This document shows, piece after piece, positions 10,878 to 21,800 of a DNA stretch of 64,000 bases. The stretch covers positions 1,007,001 through 1,071,000 of the forward strand of contig BSBM01000152.1 of the NCBI GenBank assembly GCA_027924585.1, written 5' to 3'. This DNA is from Larix kaempferi (taxonomy: Eukaryota; Streptophyta; Pinopsida; Pinales; Pinaceae). The notes beneath the pieces are model-generated. The model had not been told where the DNA came from. It was given only the letters and a program-made list of their open reading frames with translations, and did no database searches. The number at the start of each line of letters is the position of its first letter. Position 1 is the stretch's first letter. A program made the position numbers and the translations under genes.

Positions 10878-11168
10878 ATGTTGCTGAGTGACATAGGGGG
10901 TCGGTCTCTCATGAATCCATTTATAGTGTTACAATCTACTAAATTTTATATGGAGCTCTCTGCATCTTGGATGGCTCATGTTAATATTCGAATGCTCAAG
11001 GCCTTTTCTGATGTCTCTATCATGCATATATTCAGGGAGTTCAATACACATGTGGACGCTTTATCCAGACATGGTCTTATGGCCTTAGAGGGGTTTATTC
11101 ATTTTGAGGAGTGGTGCGGGCCGGGTCTACTTTTTTTCACAGGCATTTTTTCTGTTTTTGGCTCATAG
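10878..11168 (+). pseudogene. LINE-type RNase H tail (3' end of a non-LTR retrotransposon)
   Basis: A 96-codon plus-strand ORF. Its C-terminal half has the pattern of the plant RNase H-like domain at the end of L1-type LINEs: SIMHIFREFNTHVDALSRHG followed by GFIHFEEW. These parts resemble the conserved V-x-HVYRExN-x-xADxLS and G-x-I-xxxEW blocks. The DALSR should carry the last catalytic Asp. Upstream RT and endonuclease are absent, so this is a 5'-truncated insertion, the usual LINE fate. No clear poly(A) tail follows. Confidence 0.55.
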
Positions 11169-11331
11169 ATGGAGACCTTTCTCCTTGTTTCTATTTTTTT
11201 GTACTTAGCAGTTATATATACCTTTCCTCTTTTCTTTTTGGTTTGTTTCCATATTGAAGACTTTTCCATCCATCCGCATTGTTAAAATTTAGTAAAATAT
11301 TGTAATTTTCCATTGTCATTGTGACACAACT

Positions 11332-11575
11332 AAAAATGACTAACATAAATGATTAATTCACATTAATCATTGTTAGATTGTCATATTTATATTCCCGTGA
11401 CTGAATTAGTCATTTATGTTAGTCATTTTTATTTAGTCACTTCTTATCTAGTCATATATTTTATCCCGTGACTAAATTAATCGTTTTTTGTTGGCTTATT
11501 TAAAATTGCTCAATTTTAGTCGTTTATCCCTTGAAAAAATAGTGGTGACTAAATTTTTTAGTTGCCTAGTCACTT
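11332..11575. repeat. Inverted-repeat cluster with GTGACTAAA motifs
   Basis: Arms 11332-11360 and 11402-11430 (29 nt each, one mismatch) form a hairpin around a 41-nt loop. GTGACTAAA or its complement recurs at the outer edges and several more times up to 11575. Short subterminal repeats of this sort in both orientations are typical of plant CACTA-like or MITE ends. No CACTA terminus or target duplication could be fixed. Confidence 0.5.
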
Positions 11576-11889
11576 ATATCTCATTTTGTACTACCGATAG
11601 GATGCTAACACACAACTCTCATAATAGCTTTAAACTTAGGGTTAGATCTACATTAAACATCTATTTTACTATGAAATGGTGAGGTTCATTGTCAGAAATC
11701 CACAATCATCTAACATTCTTTAATACATTTAACCATTTATAATTCAAATCAAACTTGGAAGAAAATTTTTTAGACTCATGGATAGAAGGGAAATTGAATT
11801 GCTTCATATTATGCCAGGGAAATTGAATTGCTTCATATTATGCCAAGGAAGAAAAATACTTACTTACAATAGAGCTTGAGATGCATCCA
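11576..11889. other. Flank with a 29-bp tandem duplication
   Basis: No gene seen. GGGAAATTGAATTGCTTCAT and the next nine bases occur twice head to tail (11788-11816 and 11817-11845). Confidence 0.5.
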
Positions 11890-12416
11890 TCCTTTCTTGC
11901 ATAGATCCATCCTTGCTTTTGATGAAGATGAGCTTTTCATTCTCCAAATCTCTCCAGCATGCCTTTTATTTCACCTTTTTTCTCCCTTACCATGACCCAA
12001 GTGCTTTTGTTTTATAGTATTGGGAAATGAGATCTCAAGTTTCACCTTTCAATGTGGGATTATCCCTTTTCTTGATTTTTGATTATTTTTACCCAAAAAC
12101 CCACTTTCCATAATATTTTTAGGCTTTTGTCATAATCTCAACATTCTTAAGTACAATTAATGCAATTTTATTCACTTCTTTTCACTGTTGACTAGTGGAG
12201 ACTAGATTTGAACCTTCAATTGAGTAGTTCAATCGCTGAACCATGTCTCTTTAGGATCCTTCTTTCTTCACTCAATCCTTCTGATCATGGAAGTAATGAT
12301 TAGATAAGATAGGGATGTTCTCTTATGTACTTGTCTTATGTCTTCATGTTGCAGGCGCATAGTAAAGTGTGCTTCTACCTTTCACTCTGTTAAGGGTGTT
12401 AATTTGGTTGTTAATA
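11890..12416 (-). repeat. 3' LTR of Tat-like copy 1
   Basis: Matches 19625-19734 plus 24582-25023 through its length and ends TTGTTAATA (TGTTAACA in the other copy). Immediately inside, 12417-12426 on the minus strand reads AGGGGGCATC, a polypurine tract, as expected just upstream of a 3' LTR. The start near 11890 is where the similarity fades. Confidence 0.6.
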
Positions 12417-14640
12417 GATGCCCCCTAATGTGTGAAGTACGAAGCGGAGCTAAGGGCCGAAATACATTATTTTTATACTGATATTCCTCATACAGATACT
12501 TTTCATACTGATACTCTTTATTGATCAAAGCAAGGATGAAAAAGGATTAGCTCATAGGCGTAGGATTCAGGAGAACATATGCAAGTCAAACATAGAAATT
12601 TCTCAAATATACAATATCTTCCTAAGGCAGGCATACCCATGCTCATTAGTAAATAAGCATGGCCACAAACAATACACAATGGATCCATGTCAAAAGTAAT
12701 TTTTTGCAGAAGTGTAAACTTGCACTTTGATGAGTGCGAGAACAAGGTTTCCATCGAACTTCTTACATGGTAGTCTAATCTTACACAACTTGGGAAGTGT
12801 ATCGATGAGTGATGCAACTATTTTCTCCAAGGTCTTCAATACAAACCGACGATAGTATGAGTTTATATCGTGCGAATACATGAACTGATGTTGAGCATAA
12901 CAAAAGACCATCTGATTATCGATCATTGATGTATACCGTTAACAGATGTGACAAGACCCACCGATAATGATGATGGACTCTAAGGTACTGAGTACAAACT
13001 AACAAGTGTGAATAGATGTTCTGAAGTCGAACACTTGTAGAATCAAATAATTAGGGGTCATTGATGTAAACACACTGTCATTTGCGAGGAAGCCTGCCAC
13101 TAATGACTGCAAGATCTAAGGTACTCCTGGGTTTCTAGATCCATTTACTAGATGATGATTTGACGTCGATAGGAATAGATCCATCAGAAGGAGGGCATTA
13201 ATGTATCCCACATCAACCGATATGAAACAAAGATCAATAGTCTGATATAATTTGGTAGAGTTGTGAGATCCAACACTGTATACTGACACAAGGAAGGCCG
13301 ACGTGATTGGTGAGGAATATTTGAGGAATTTTTGACTCTGTTTGAACTTCCCTTGAACAAATAACACGATGCAGAATGGAAACTTGGCAACATAGGTCTT
13401 TGAGTAACCGAACTTAATGAAATCCACCAATGCCAGATGCATTAATGAAAGCTCCATTGGTGATGGGAAGGATAACCCATTGGTGGAGATATGTTCAAAA
13501 TACAGGTACAGTTTCCTAAGGAAGATGTGGATGGTGTACTGATAGCAGATATCAAATTATGTGCCATGTTAAAGGGTGACAAGGACTGACTATTGCCATT
13601 TTCTCCAAGGATATAACATGAAATGATTCAATTCTCCTTCTTTTTGGATTTTTTTGTTTTTTTTTATTTTTGATGGATTTTTTCATTTATCAGCTCGAAA
13701 AAGAATAAAGAATGCTATATTACATGCGAGGGAATGAGTGTTGCATGGGCATACTCCTATTTTTCAAGGGCACGGGTCAGGCCAAGGCAAATATCCATAT
13801 TGCAAACAGGGCCTGAGCTGGTTGTGCACACTCTTACAGATGTTCCCTCCATGGGTAGGCTATTTGAAGCAGGGTTATGTGTCGATGAACGGTGAAATAA
13901 CACCATGTAACTGATCTTATCCAATTTGGTATGATGGCCAAGTAGGAATGGGTCAATGAGGTTCACTTCATATAGATTCTTGTGCAAAATGCCAAAATCA
14001 TAAATCATGGTCTATCTCCAACTACCTGAATCAAATAGTTTGAACTGTCAAAGTCTCCAAGTCTTGTTATCAAAAGCATTTCACTACCCAACAATTGAGT
14101 CATAAATGGGTTCAAATGTGCATTCAATATCTAAAAAGATAGCCAAAATTGAAGAATTATGAATCATCCAATCATTCAAAAGGATATGGTTATACATGTA
14201 TGAATAAAAGATAAGTAAAAATACTCATTTTTTTACCATATTCCTTGTAGGTGTAGCCGATGGATGAGAGGAATCATTTCCTTTAAACATGCATTTTTAG
14301 AAGCTGTGAACCTTTTTTCAGTGATATTCCAGTTGTGGGTAAGTTTTCATGCCGGACTAGGAATTTTTGAAACAGTTTCACATGTTTTTGAAGTTTCCAA
14401 ATATTTTCATTGTTTTTGTGAAATTTTTTGGGTTTTATCTTGAAGAAAAAGAAACAAAGAGAGAAAATTATTTACACTATTCTTTTTTTTGTCTTAAGTT
14501 ACTATTCAAAATGTCTAGAACCTCAACACACTTTTTGGTTTATGATGTAAGCTAGTTTATTTCGGCTTTTACTGATGTCTTTAAATTATATGTTCAATTA
14601 AATTGCCATGAATAATGTACATGCTTGACTTTTTCGGTAT
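12417..14640 (-). other. Long 3' region of Tat-like copy 1, no recognised domain
   Basis: Lies between the second RNase H and the 3' LTR. It holds broken minus-strand ORFs (12518-12817, 13116-13457, 13757-14008) with no known motif. About 12740-13620 is similar at DNA level to 31780-32471 and on to 56479-56600 in Tat-like copy 3, including GATGTATCCCACATC. It is therefore part of the family and not a chance insertion. The rest (about 14010-14640) is AT-rich without readable coding sequence. Confidence 0.5.
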
Positions 14641-14644
14641 GATG

Positions 14645-14985
14645 TTAATGACTTAGATGCCAATCAAGTACGTAGTTGGCTAAGGAATCGACCAAACTAT
14701 TTAGTCTTCTAGGAACGTGAATATATTCAATGAACTCCAATTGATGTTCTAAAAGACGTACTCGTAGAAAATTTCTAAATAGTGTAGGATTTCGAACCTG
14801 ATACTGACCATTTAACTGAGATACAACTAATTCTGAGTCCAGTTTGATGATTATCCGTCAGATGCCAAGGGTGATGGCCTCGACAAGAAGCTCAATGAAT
14901 GCGCTATATTCCACAACAATTTTGGTTACATTTACGAGAAAAATGCCTCGTGAACTTAAAACTTCGTCATTAGGTGTGAAAATAC
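14645..14985 (-). pseudogene. Second (plant-type) RNase H domain, copy 1
   Basis: Read on the minus strand this gives an additional RNase H-like domain of about 100 residues. It contains KIVVEYSAFIELLVEA, then, after one stop, IKLDSELVVSQLNGQYQVRN, then FIEYIHVPRRLNSLVDSLAN. The LDSELVVSQLNG block and the final VDSLAN carry the conserved Asp positions. This is the domain that distinguishes Tat-lineage gypsy elements from other Ty3/gypsy. Here it comes after integrase in transcription order. It is a pseudogene because of the in-frame stop. Confidence 0.65.
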
Positions 14986-15239
14986 CCATGCGGCATAAGC
15001 AATGTTTTGAGAACTATGGCTGGCGCCATGCATATCCCAAATATGTGAAGGTTTCTTGTGTCATATGTCAAAGTGACAAAGCCAAGCAATATAAGTGTGT
15101 GCTCAAAATAACTAAAGTACAAAAGTTTATACAAAGAATACAACATAATACAACAAGTGTTGTGAGGCATCAGTTCCTATGCAAAGTATTTCTTTATATA
15201 GAGACCATTTCTGATCTTCGACATAGGTTCCCCATCATA

Positions 15240-15803
15240 ATTGATCAATTCATAAGCTGCTCTCTTTAACACAATTTTGACTACAAGTGGGACAAACCAT
15301 TTTGGTACAAACTTCCCTTCTATTTTGTCTTGGTCTTGGTCATAAACTAAAACTAGATCACCTTCAGAAAAGACTCAGGGACGGGTAGACTTGTCATATT
15401 GTGTTTTAACCCTTTTCTTGAGTGCATCCACGTTTAGCAAAGATTCTATTCTACTTTCATCCAGAGAATGAAGATGGAGAAGCCGTTCTTCTTTTGCAAA
15501 AGTGTTAGGTAGGAGTTTGAATACTATTTTTAATGATGGGATTTCGCATTAAATCGGAAACATAACTTCCTGTCCATAAACCAATTGGAAAGGGTTGAAT
15601 CCGGTTGTGGTTTTAGCAGTGGTACAGTAAGCCCAAAGAATGGAAAACAAAATTAAGTTCCAGTTAGTTTTGTTCTTATTGATCGTCCTTTGCAACATAG
15701 TTTTCAAAACCTTGTTAATGGCTTCGACTTGTCCGTTAGCTTGAGGGTAATATGGCGAGGAAAAGTTTTGACACAATACTAACCTATTGGTAAGTTCATC
15801 CAT
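15240..15803 (-). pseudogene. Integrase, C-terminal half, copy 1
   Basis: Minus strand. The segment 15549-15803 contains SSPYYPQANGQVEAINKVLK, including the catalytic Glu of the integrase DDE triad, and FNPFQLVYGQEVMFPI. In another frame 15240-15480 reads the C-terminal domain (EGDLVLVYDQDQDKIEGKF, then a typical KWFVPLVVK stretch). The gap from the upstream half (15893-16942) is a frameshift or stop region. Integrase would insert the cDNA; this copy is dead. Confidence 0.75.
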
Positions 15804-15892
15804 AAAGGAATTCCTAACCTTGCTATCACGTGATTGAATATAAAATATGCTGCATTTTTACCCGTGCAGTTGAATGAAGGCATCGCCTCAGC

Positions 15893-16942
15893 TCACTTGG
15901 TGAAGTAGTTCACTGCTACGATGATGTAGTGGTGGCCATCTGTTGAAGGCGGGTTGATTGTCATAAAATCAATGGCCCACTTTGAAAATGGACCCACGGT
16001 TACTACAGTGTATAATAGAGTAGGATGTGTGTGCATTTTTCTTGTGTAGAATTGGTAAGGGTGACACTTTTTGACAACATTGATGCAATATTCAAATATT
16101 GTAGGCCAAAAGTATCTTACACGCAATATTTTCTGGGCAGTTTCCAACCCAAAAAGATGACCACCACATGCCCCAGCATCGCAACCATTCAAAACTTTTT
16201 CAGCTTCCTCGTGTATTAAACAACGTGTTAAGGTTATGTCTACTCCTTGACGGTACAAAGTATCCCCTATAATGAGGTATCTTTGTTCTTGGTGTTGAAT
16301 GCGACGTTGTTCAATGCTAGAAAAATGAGGATCAATCCTTTGGGTTTGGAGATATGTGATAAATGTTCCATACCGAAGATATGATGTATTGATAATGAAT
16401 ACATGTTCATCTTCCCAATATTCAACAGATAAAGTATCCTCTTTCTCACAAGGTAACTCAGACATTAGTTCATCAAATGCCAACGAATTCTTAGCTTTAG
16501 CATTTTTGAACTCGAGATCGAGTTCTTGCAAAAATACTATCCATTTTGAATATTTTCCACCGATGATATGACGAGACAGAATGTGTTTCATGGGGTTCAT
16601 TTCAGCCATTATGGTCGTTTTTCTTGGAAGTATATAATGTCTAAGTCTTTGGACATCATGAACTGTTGCCAAGGCCAGCTTCTCAACCTGGGAGTATCTC
16701 AATTCAGGACCTGCAAGGCCCTTACTAAGATAGTAAATAATATTCTCTTGTGATGATTCATCTTCTTGTGCCAATACCATTCCTATGGTGGAACTATATG
16801 CTGCCAAATATAGCAAAAAGTCTATACTATAGTTCGGTGGACTAAGTACTGGGGTAGAGACCAAATATTTATTTATTGCATCAAATGAGCGTTGAGCTTG
16901 GTCATCCCATATGAATAGTGCATCTTTTTTAAGGAGATGCAT
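15893..16942 (-). pseudogene. RNase H and N-terminal integrase, copy 1
   Basis: 349 codons on the minus strand. The first half is the gypsy RNase H, with AAYSSTIGMVLAQ, YYLSKGLAGPELRYSQVEK and LALATVHDVQRLRHY. It is followed by the integrase zinc-binding region (HEEAEKVL...GACGGHLFG...CINVVKKCHPYQ). There the last Cys of the usual CxxC is Tyr. Then comes the start of the core domain, GPFSKWAIDFMTINPPSTDG, with the first catalytic Asp. The frame ends inside the core domain. Confidence 0.8.
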
Positions 16943-17056
16943 GAAACCTTTAGCTCGTTCAACAAAATCCTCTACAATCTTCTCAAGTAATTAGCTTTCC
17001 CTTAAAGGCTTTAAAATTTTGTTATTGTTTTCGGGGAAGGCAAGTGAAGTATTGCC

Positions 17057-17791
17057 TCAATCTTGAGGGGATCCACCATAATCCCTTTTTTTTGAAACTG
17101 TGAACCTAAGTAATCTCCCAGATTCCACACAGAACATGCATTTGTGTGGATTCAACCTAATGTTATATTGGCGACATCGAACGAAGACAACTCGTAAATG
17201 TGCATTATGTTTAGCTCTCCTTTTATATTTGGATTCCAATTTATCAAGATAAACCTCAATGATTTTCTTAATGTCATGAAATGCATATGACATGGCTCTT
17301 TGAAAAGTAGCCCAGACATTTTTAAGGCCAAATGGCATTTTCCGATATGAAAAAATCCCCCAAGGGCATATGAAAGTTGTTTTATGCTGGTCTTCCTTTT
17401 TTATCTGGATTTGGTTGTACCCAGAGAATCCGTCCATAAATGAAAAGATTTCATTCCCGACACATTTGTCTATAATCTGATCAATGAAGGGTGTGGGATA
17501 GTTTTCTTTGGGAAAATCCAAATTTAGATCCCTAAAGTCAGTACAAACCCGGACAGTTCCTTTCTTTTTGTTAACAGGAACAAGATTGGATACCCATTTA
17601 GTTAAAGGAACATGGTAGATGATTCCAACTTTCAAAAGTTTTTCTACTTCTGCTTTGATGGGAGCTGATTTTTTAGGATTATCCGGACAAAGTTTCTGTC
17701 GCACTAGTTTAACAATATCATAGGTTTTTATCTCATGTTTAACTATGCTGGGATCGATGCCTGACATTTCTTCGTAAGACCAAGCGAACAC
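17057..17791 (-). pseudogene. Reverse transcriptase, copy 1
   Basis: 244 codons on the minus strand covering most of the gypsy RT: KWVSNLVPVNKKKGTVRVC, TDFRDLNLDFPKENYPTP, FMDGFSGYNQIQI, TTFICPWGIFSYRKMPFGLK. At the active site the family's Y-x-DD box reads VYLDKLE: the second catalytic Asp is Lys, so the enzyme would be inactive. A frameshift near 17090 ends the ORF; the thumb/connection continues in another frame towards 16942. Confidence 0.85.
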
Positions 17792-18069
17792 ATCGCAAAA
17801 CTCTTTGAATGGAGTAGTGTAATGTATGATTTCTTCTGGAGAGCAATCTGCACCTACATTAATGTTTTCAACGATGCCCGGATTAATGGATATATTGATT
17901 GGGATGGTTTTCTAAATATTTTCCAAATTTCCTTCTGAACTCACATTGTATGTTTGGACGGGTCATTGGTATTTTCCATGTCATCATCGAGGTAATGATT
18001 TTCGGGTTTGACCTCTAATGAGTGTATCTTTGGAAGAAATGAGGATCTATTGTGCATGTCTTCCCAGGT

Positions 18070-18468
18070 TCATTCATAGATATTTATGACTTCAAGGATG
18101 GCTTCATCGGATGAAAAAGTATTATCCAAGACGTCATGAGTGCTACGAGTTTTTATGGCCCATATTGGTGAAGTGTACGGATCATGTTCCTCCATATGGG
18201 AAGGATTTTGATCAGACTCTGCCGAAGCCATTTGAATAGCTTGATAAGAAATCTCTACAACAGAAAGGGGAACACTACTCTCTGTTTCATTATGTTGCAT
18301 AGAAGTTGGTATATTTCCATTACTCTTTTCAACTAAGATGTCCTCTTTGGAGGATCCCTCTGATGAGGTGGAGCCAACTTTTGGTATGGACTTAGAATTT
18401 TTTTTTAATGGAAAGTATACTTCTGATGTAATAGTGAAAATCGTAGCAGTGCTGGGTTCAGTACGCAT
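18070..18468 (-). pseudogene. Protease-RT linker ORF, copy 1
   Basis: 132 codons on the minus strand, Ser/Glu-rich with no recognised motif. It lies between protease and RT where Tat-like polyproteins have a poorly conserved spacer. The segment 17792-18069 on the plus strand between this ORF and RT also reads as broken spacer. Confidence 0.4.
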
Positions 18469-18761
18469 GGTGGAATTACGAAAGTTCCCATGAGGGATGA
18501 ATATTTGAGAATTCCTACCCCAATATCTTGAATCACTTTTTTCAAATCCCCTACAAAAGGTACATTCAAGTGGAGACTAGTTTCAGGTGTGCAGTAGTCT
18601 AGTTGATTGATCGTGACAATATTCCCTTGGTGGGGGAACCGAATAACTCAGAATATTGAAGACACTACAGCCTTCATCTTATGTATCCAACTACGTCCCA
18701 ATAGAAAATTATAATCTATGGGCACGTCCACTACCTCAACATCTACTTGAATTATTTTACC

Positions 18762-19109
18762 TCATAGTTCAACTGGGCAAGCCATGATAAGTCCATAAGG
18801 TCGTAACGAATGACCATCAAATGCTTTGATTATTGTATGGGATGGCACTAGGGTGGGTGATCCCAAATCTTTCCAACATGCTCGTGACATGACACAAGTT
18901 GAGGCTCCTTTATCCACAATGGTTCGAAAATTTTTCTTACCATGTGAAGTCACTTTGATCTGAAATGCGATTTGTGATGGAAGCCTACATGTGGACTGTT
19001 CTAAGTCAAAAGTTATCAAAGTGTTGTTAGATGGATCAATAGCACCGATAGCAGACAATAGTTCCTTTCGTTGAGCAGGACAACGTTGCAATACTTCAAA
19101 TCCAGACAT
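18762..19109 (-). pseudogene. Retroviral-type aspartic protease, copy 1
   Basis: 115 codons on the minus strand. RTIVDKGASTCVMS corresponds to the active-site D-[ST]-G-A-S box, but the residue after Asp is Lys, probably inactivating. It is followed by VPSHTIIKAFDGHSLRPYG, the flap/second-strand region. The protease would release Gag and Pol products. It is placed between gag and RT as expected. Confidence 0.65.
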
Positions 19110-19400
19110 TGCACAAGGAGCTTGATATTATAAGTCTTCAACCACATTGTAGTTTTGAGAAGCTCGCACGTTAGGATTGTGTGTTGTTCTACAGAAAACC
19201 CCTTTTGGAAGTCAAGGTACTATGTCTATGGTTGGCTTCACAATGGTTAGAGAACCACTAGGCTGATATCCAGTTGTGTCTTCATCTTTTGAAGGTATTT
19301 CATAAGAACGATCCCTTGTTTTAATGTTTATTTCATTTTCACCAATCGTGAATATACTAGCATTGGTTGGATTGCCCCCTTGTGGGGGATTTTCCTGGTT

Positions 19401-19640
19401 TCATCCTTGTGGAGGTATTGGAGCTACCATAACCATCTGTTGTTGCTGGGGGATAGGTTGAGTTAGGATGACAGGTTGTTTTTTCCCTCCTTGTTGTGCC
19501 AACATTCGATGGATATTATCCATACAAGGACAAAGGTGAGTAGGATGATCCACTTCGCAAATTTTGAAAGGGTATTTGTTTTTCTGGTTTTCCTGATTTA
19601 CTCCAGTAGGATTATTCACCTTATGTGCATCTATCCTCAC
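19401..19640 (-). pseudogene. Gag C terminus, copy 1 (N-terminal part deleted)
   Basis: 79 codons on the minus strand with a zinc-knuckle-like CEVDHPTHLCPCMDN segment and a following Gln/Pro-rich tail, as at the end of Tat-type gag. Upstream in the reading direction the sequence passes directly into LTR sequence (19625-19734), so the leader, PBS and most of gag have been lost. Confidence 0.6.
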
Positions 19641-19734
19641 TTACATAGAGCCATCCTTATCCATCCTTTATTTTGATGAATATGATATTTTCATTCTCCA
19701 AATATCTCCAGCATGCCTTTGCTTTCACCTTTTG
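19625..19734 (-). repeat. 5' LTR of Tat-like copy 1, inner fragment
   Basis: Matches the left LTR from about 11890 to about 11978 (CATTCTCCAAATCTCTCCAG region) and stops abruptly at the chromovirus insertion. It continues at 24582. Confidence 0.6.
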
Positions 19735-20084
19735 TGTGAGGAACCTCCAACAATTAATTAATGAAAATGCACGATATATTATAAATAAAAGAAAACATAA
19801 TAAATTTATTGATCACTGGCCACTTCGAGGGGGAAACCTCATTTGAGCAAGCTCAATAAAAATAAATTTTGGATGCCTTCATTGGCCTCAACATGTACTT
19901 ATATGCTAATTCTATGCGCTAATACTATGGATCAATACCATGGAACATATAATATTATGGGCTAATACAAACTGTGGATCAATACCATGGAACATATAAT
20001 ACTACGGGATGACTTACAAAGCATATGTGTCCAACAACAATATACTAACAAAGTAAAGAGAAGGGTTGACACGGGTTCCTAACA
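19735..20084 (-). repeat. Chromovirus 3' LTR
   Basis: TGTGAGGAACC...GGTTCCTAACA, 350 bp, paired with 24232-24581. Internally it has a duplicated CAATACCATGGAACATATAA segment. The TATATAAG-type box seen in the other LTR is mutated here. Confidence 0.92.
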
Positions 20085-20097
20085 TCCCCTCCCCCTT
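20085..20097 (-). other. Chromovirus polypurine tract
   Basis: Minus strand AAGGGGGAGGGGA directly abuts the 3' LTR; it primes plus-strand DNA synthesis. Confidence 0.9.
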
Positions 20098-20109
20098 AGA
20101 AAAAGCTTT

Positions 20110-20577
20110 GTCCTCAAAGCTTTATATGTGGAAATTGATGTTGAATCTGAAGGAGTGGTTCCCATGTATCATCCTCTAGTTACATTCCTTGCCACATAAT
20201 TAATACCTCTATGATAGATCGAGAGCGAAGCTGAGGATTCGGCCTACTGAGGATGGACTCCGGTTCCAAAAGGATGGATCCTTCATTATCCAGTTTGGTA
20301 CAATAGTTTGTCCTCTGATGTTGGTTCCAAGAACTTTCGTCAGACAAAAGACATGAAATACTGGATGAATGAGGGAAGAAGGAGGAAGTTCCAATTTATA
20401 ATCAACATACCCAATATTCTGAAGAACCTTATAGGTCCAATAGAAATTTGGAGCAAGCTTATGATTCCCTTTGAGTTTCAGGGAGGATTGCTTGGTCGGC
20501 TGAAGACGAAGAAAAACCATATCACCTACTTGAAAATTGTGCTCAGAACGGTGTTGATCGGCTGTTGTTTCATTCAA
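20110..20577 (-). pseudogene. Integrase C terminus and chromodomain
   Basis: Minus strand. NFQVGDMVFLRLQPTKQSS and HPVFHVFCLTKVLG are the integrase C-terminal region. Continuing in another frame around 20110-20240, IIEVLIMWQGM followed by EDDTWEPLLQIQ and FPHIKL is the chromodomain core (the conserved W and TWEP). It is broken by a frameshift and stops. Chromodomains steer chromovirus integration towards marked heterochromatin. Confidence 0.8.
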
Positions 20578-20804
20578 ATTCTTTCCATGTGAAGATTGTC
20601 CTGCAAAATGCGAAGAATCTAATTGCGGTTTTGAAGAACCATGTCAATTTCCTGAACTTGTGAACTGTTGAGGGTGTGTGGAAGAAGAAATGGCGGTGCC
20701 TGACCATAGATTGCTTCATATGGAGTCATTTTAGATGCAATATTGTACCACCATTCAATGAGAGGGAGCCAATTATTTCACTGAGGTTGTTGTTCGGAGG
20801 TGAA

Positions 20805-21224
20805 TCAACGAATAGAAGTTTCCAAACATTTATTGGTAATTTCATTCGGACCATCTGTTTGTGGGTGAGACCCTAAACTCATTTTCAATTTGGTGCCAGT
20901 GTGGTGAAAGAGTTCTATCCAAAAATGACTGGTGAAAGTTGCATCGCGATCCAAGACAATGGAAGAAGGGATTTCATGAAGGCGAAAGATTTGGTCCAGG
21001 GCACAAAATTGACTATATTTGTATAGGTGAGCAACCACAACCAAAATGATCACTATCTTCCCTCTAGATTTAGGGAGCCCTTCAATGAAATCCATAGAAA
21101 TATCTATCCAAATCCATGTAGGGATGGGAAAGGGTGCGAGAAATCCCAGAAGGAGTGTTGTTTCATCCTTGTTGAGTTGGAAAGTATCATAGTTAGCCAC
21201 CATCTGTTGAATGGTCCTTTTCAT
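20805..21224 (-). pseudogene. Integrase core, chromovirus
   Basis: 139 codons on the minus strand. DISMDFIEGLPKS and the HPQTDGPNEITNKCLE block are integrase core motifs with first Asp and catalytic Glu. The zinc-binding end reads NYDTFQLNK where the family has a CxxC pair; both Cys are changed. Upstream 21225-21400 continues the zinc-binding His region (HASPSAGHFGFLKTYERA) with a stop. Confidence 0.8.
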
Positions 21225-21399
21225 TCCCTGCCAAAAGAAGTTACGCTATGCCCGCTCATACGTTTTGAGGAACCCAAAGTGCCCTGCCGATGGAGAAGCA
21301 TGGAGTTCATAGAAGACATCCCGTTGAAGATCTGTGCTCTGGGGAAGCACCAAATGACCCTTTTATCTTGGGGAAGTACCATCCCAAGAGTAATCTAGT

Positions 21400-21800
21400 A
21401 CAGTAGAAGGATTGTTGGCCAACCGTTGGATGATTTGAGATAATGAGGAGTCATTGACATAGCCCTATTGAACAGATTGAAACCAATTTGGAACAAGCAT
21501 AGAAATAGCTGAAAGAGAAACTTGGTCATCAAATGTGCGAGAAAGAGCATCTGCCACCAGATTGTCCTTACCATTCTTGTAAGTGATCTCATAGGCATAA
21601 CCCATGAATTTTCAAACCCATTTCTGTTGTATTGGGGAGGAGACCCGTTGTTCTAGGAAATATTTCAGATTCTGGTGATCAATCTTGATGCATAAATAAT
21701 TCCCTAATAGGTATGGTCATCACTTCTATACTGCATGCAAAATAGCCATCATTTCCTTCTCATATGTAGAGGCGGCTAAATTCTTACTGGAAAGGGCTCT
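21400..21800 (-). pseudogene. RNase H, C-terminal part, chromovirus
   Basis: On the minus strand the frame reads ASTYEKEMMAILHAV, then DHQNLKYFLEQR, QQKWV, EITYKNGKDNLVADALSR: the last half of the chromovirus RNase H, ending in the conserved ADALSR. Several stops interrupt it. The N-terminal half of the domain, with its first catalytic Asp, is absent (see the fusion at 21726-22136). Confidence 0.8.
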
